Shown here: positions 6,185 through 6,339 of the stretch, one piece after another | Layout of the letters: the number at the start of each line of letters is the position of its first letter | Numbering within the stretch: the stretch's first letter is position 1 | DNA from: Candidatus Mediterraneibacter stercorigallinarum | GTDB taxonomy: Bacteria > Bacillota > Clostridia > Lachnospirales > Lachnospiraceae | Assembly (NCBI GenBank): GCA_019116185.1 | Contig: DXCD01000023.1 | Location: forward strand, 1-6,339 | Length of the DNA stretch: 6,339 bases | Direction: 5' to 3' | Program-made: the position numbers and the translations under genes | The notes under the pieces: generated by a model | Databases searched by the model: none | The model's input: the letters and a program-made list of their open reading frames with translations, nothing else | Told to the model about the DNA's origin: nothing

Positions 6185-6339
6185 CTTTGAAATCCTGCAT
6201 TTGTCGGGAGACCTTCCGACTGGTAAAGCGTTCGAAAACAGCGAAGCGTCTTTTCGAAAACCTTTCGCAGAGGGCGGGTGTGTGGATTCGGTGACTTTGG
6301 AGTAATCTGTTGGAAAGTCTTAAAGGCAGGGAGTACGGC
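6185..6339 (+). repeat. Second, diverged copy of the foldback arm, cut by the window end
   Basis: From about 6189 the sequence follows the left arm of the preceding palindrome in the same orientation: GAAATCCTGCATTTGTCGGG here against GAAATCTGGATTTGTCGGGG at 5668-5687. It then has GGTAAA, a CGAAAAC block, GGCGGG (6273-6278), CGGTGACT (6289-6296), TGTTGGAAA (6308-6316) and TTAAAGG (6320-6326). The later blocks match the reverse complement of the right arm better than the left arm. It carries an internal near-tandem duplication, with TTCGAAAAC at 6231-6239 and 6253-6261. The opposite arm of this copy would lie past the window end. Confidence 0.7.

Noticed and set aside
6088..6294. 68-codon plus-strand open frame
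   Set aside because: It lacks a ribosome binding site, starts in the spacer and ends inside the second repeat copy, and its peptide shows no recognisable domain. It is most likely a chance frame in repeat DNA.
5668..6339. CRISPR array or tRNA/rRNA gene in the right-hand non-coding region
   Set aside because: There are no short regular repeats with unique spacers and no cloverleaf or rRNA-like sequence; the repeats are long, few and inverted.

Overview
The window looks like the chromosome of a low-to-mid GC Firmicute, most likely an anaerobic gut Clostridia of the Lachnospiraceae type. The signs are strong GGAG-like ribosome binding sites, sigma-A promoters, a clostridial-style ferredoxin-nitroreductase fusion, and an HflX and zinc-ribbon membrane protein of the kind common in that group. 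This assignment is inference from protein style; no rRNA or other marker is present.

Layout. (1) Positions 1-854, minus strand: a zinc-ribbon, single-pass membrane protein whose 3' end runs off the window. (2) About 855-1087: a divergent control region with one good promoter on each strand. The minus-strand gene also has a run of eight G where its Shine-Dalgarno should be. (3) 1088-3532, plus strand: a two-gene unit. A P1B-type heavy-metal ATPase (Zn/Cd/Pb signature, no N-terminal metal-binding domain) is followed after 3 nt by a TPR lipoprotein. A rho-independent hairpin overlapping the lipoprotein stop codon closes the unit. (4) 3595-5667, plus strand: hflX (ribosome-associated GTPase) and, 45 nt later, a 2[4Fe-4S]-ferredoxin/nitroreductase fusion, probably co-transcribed. 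(5) 5668-6339: no credible gene. This stretch is built from a repeat. A long imperfect palindrome (about 5665-6020, two arms of about 170 nt) is followed by a roughly 170-bp spacer. A second, diverged copy of the same arm sequence then starts near 6185 in direct orientation and runs off the window.

The genes are mostly ordinary housekeeping or stress functions: metal efflux, ribosome rescue and a redox flavoenzyme. No defence system, CRISPR array, transposase or RNA gene of a named class was seen. The feature most worth following is the foldback repeat at the right end. Three related arm sequences can be aligned by eye, which points to a dispersed non-coding element, either MITE-like or a structured RNA. 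I could not assign it to a known family.
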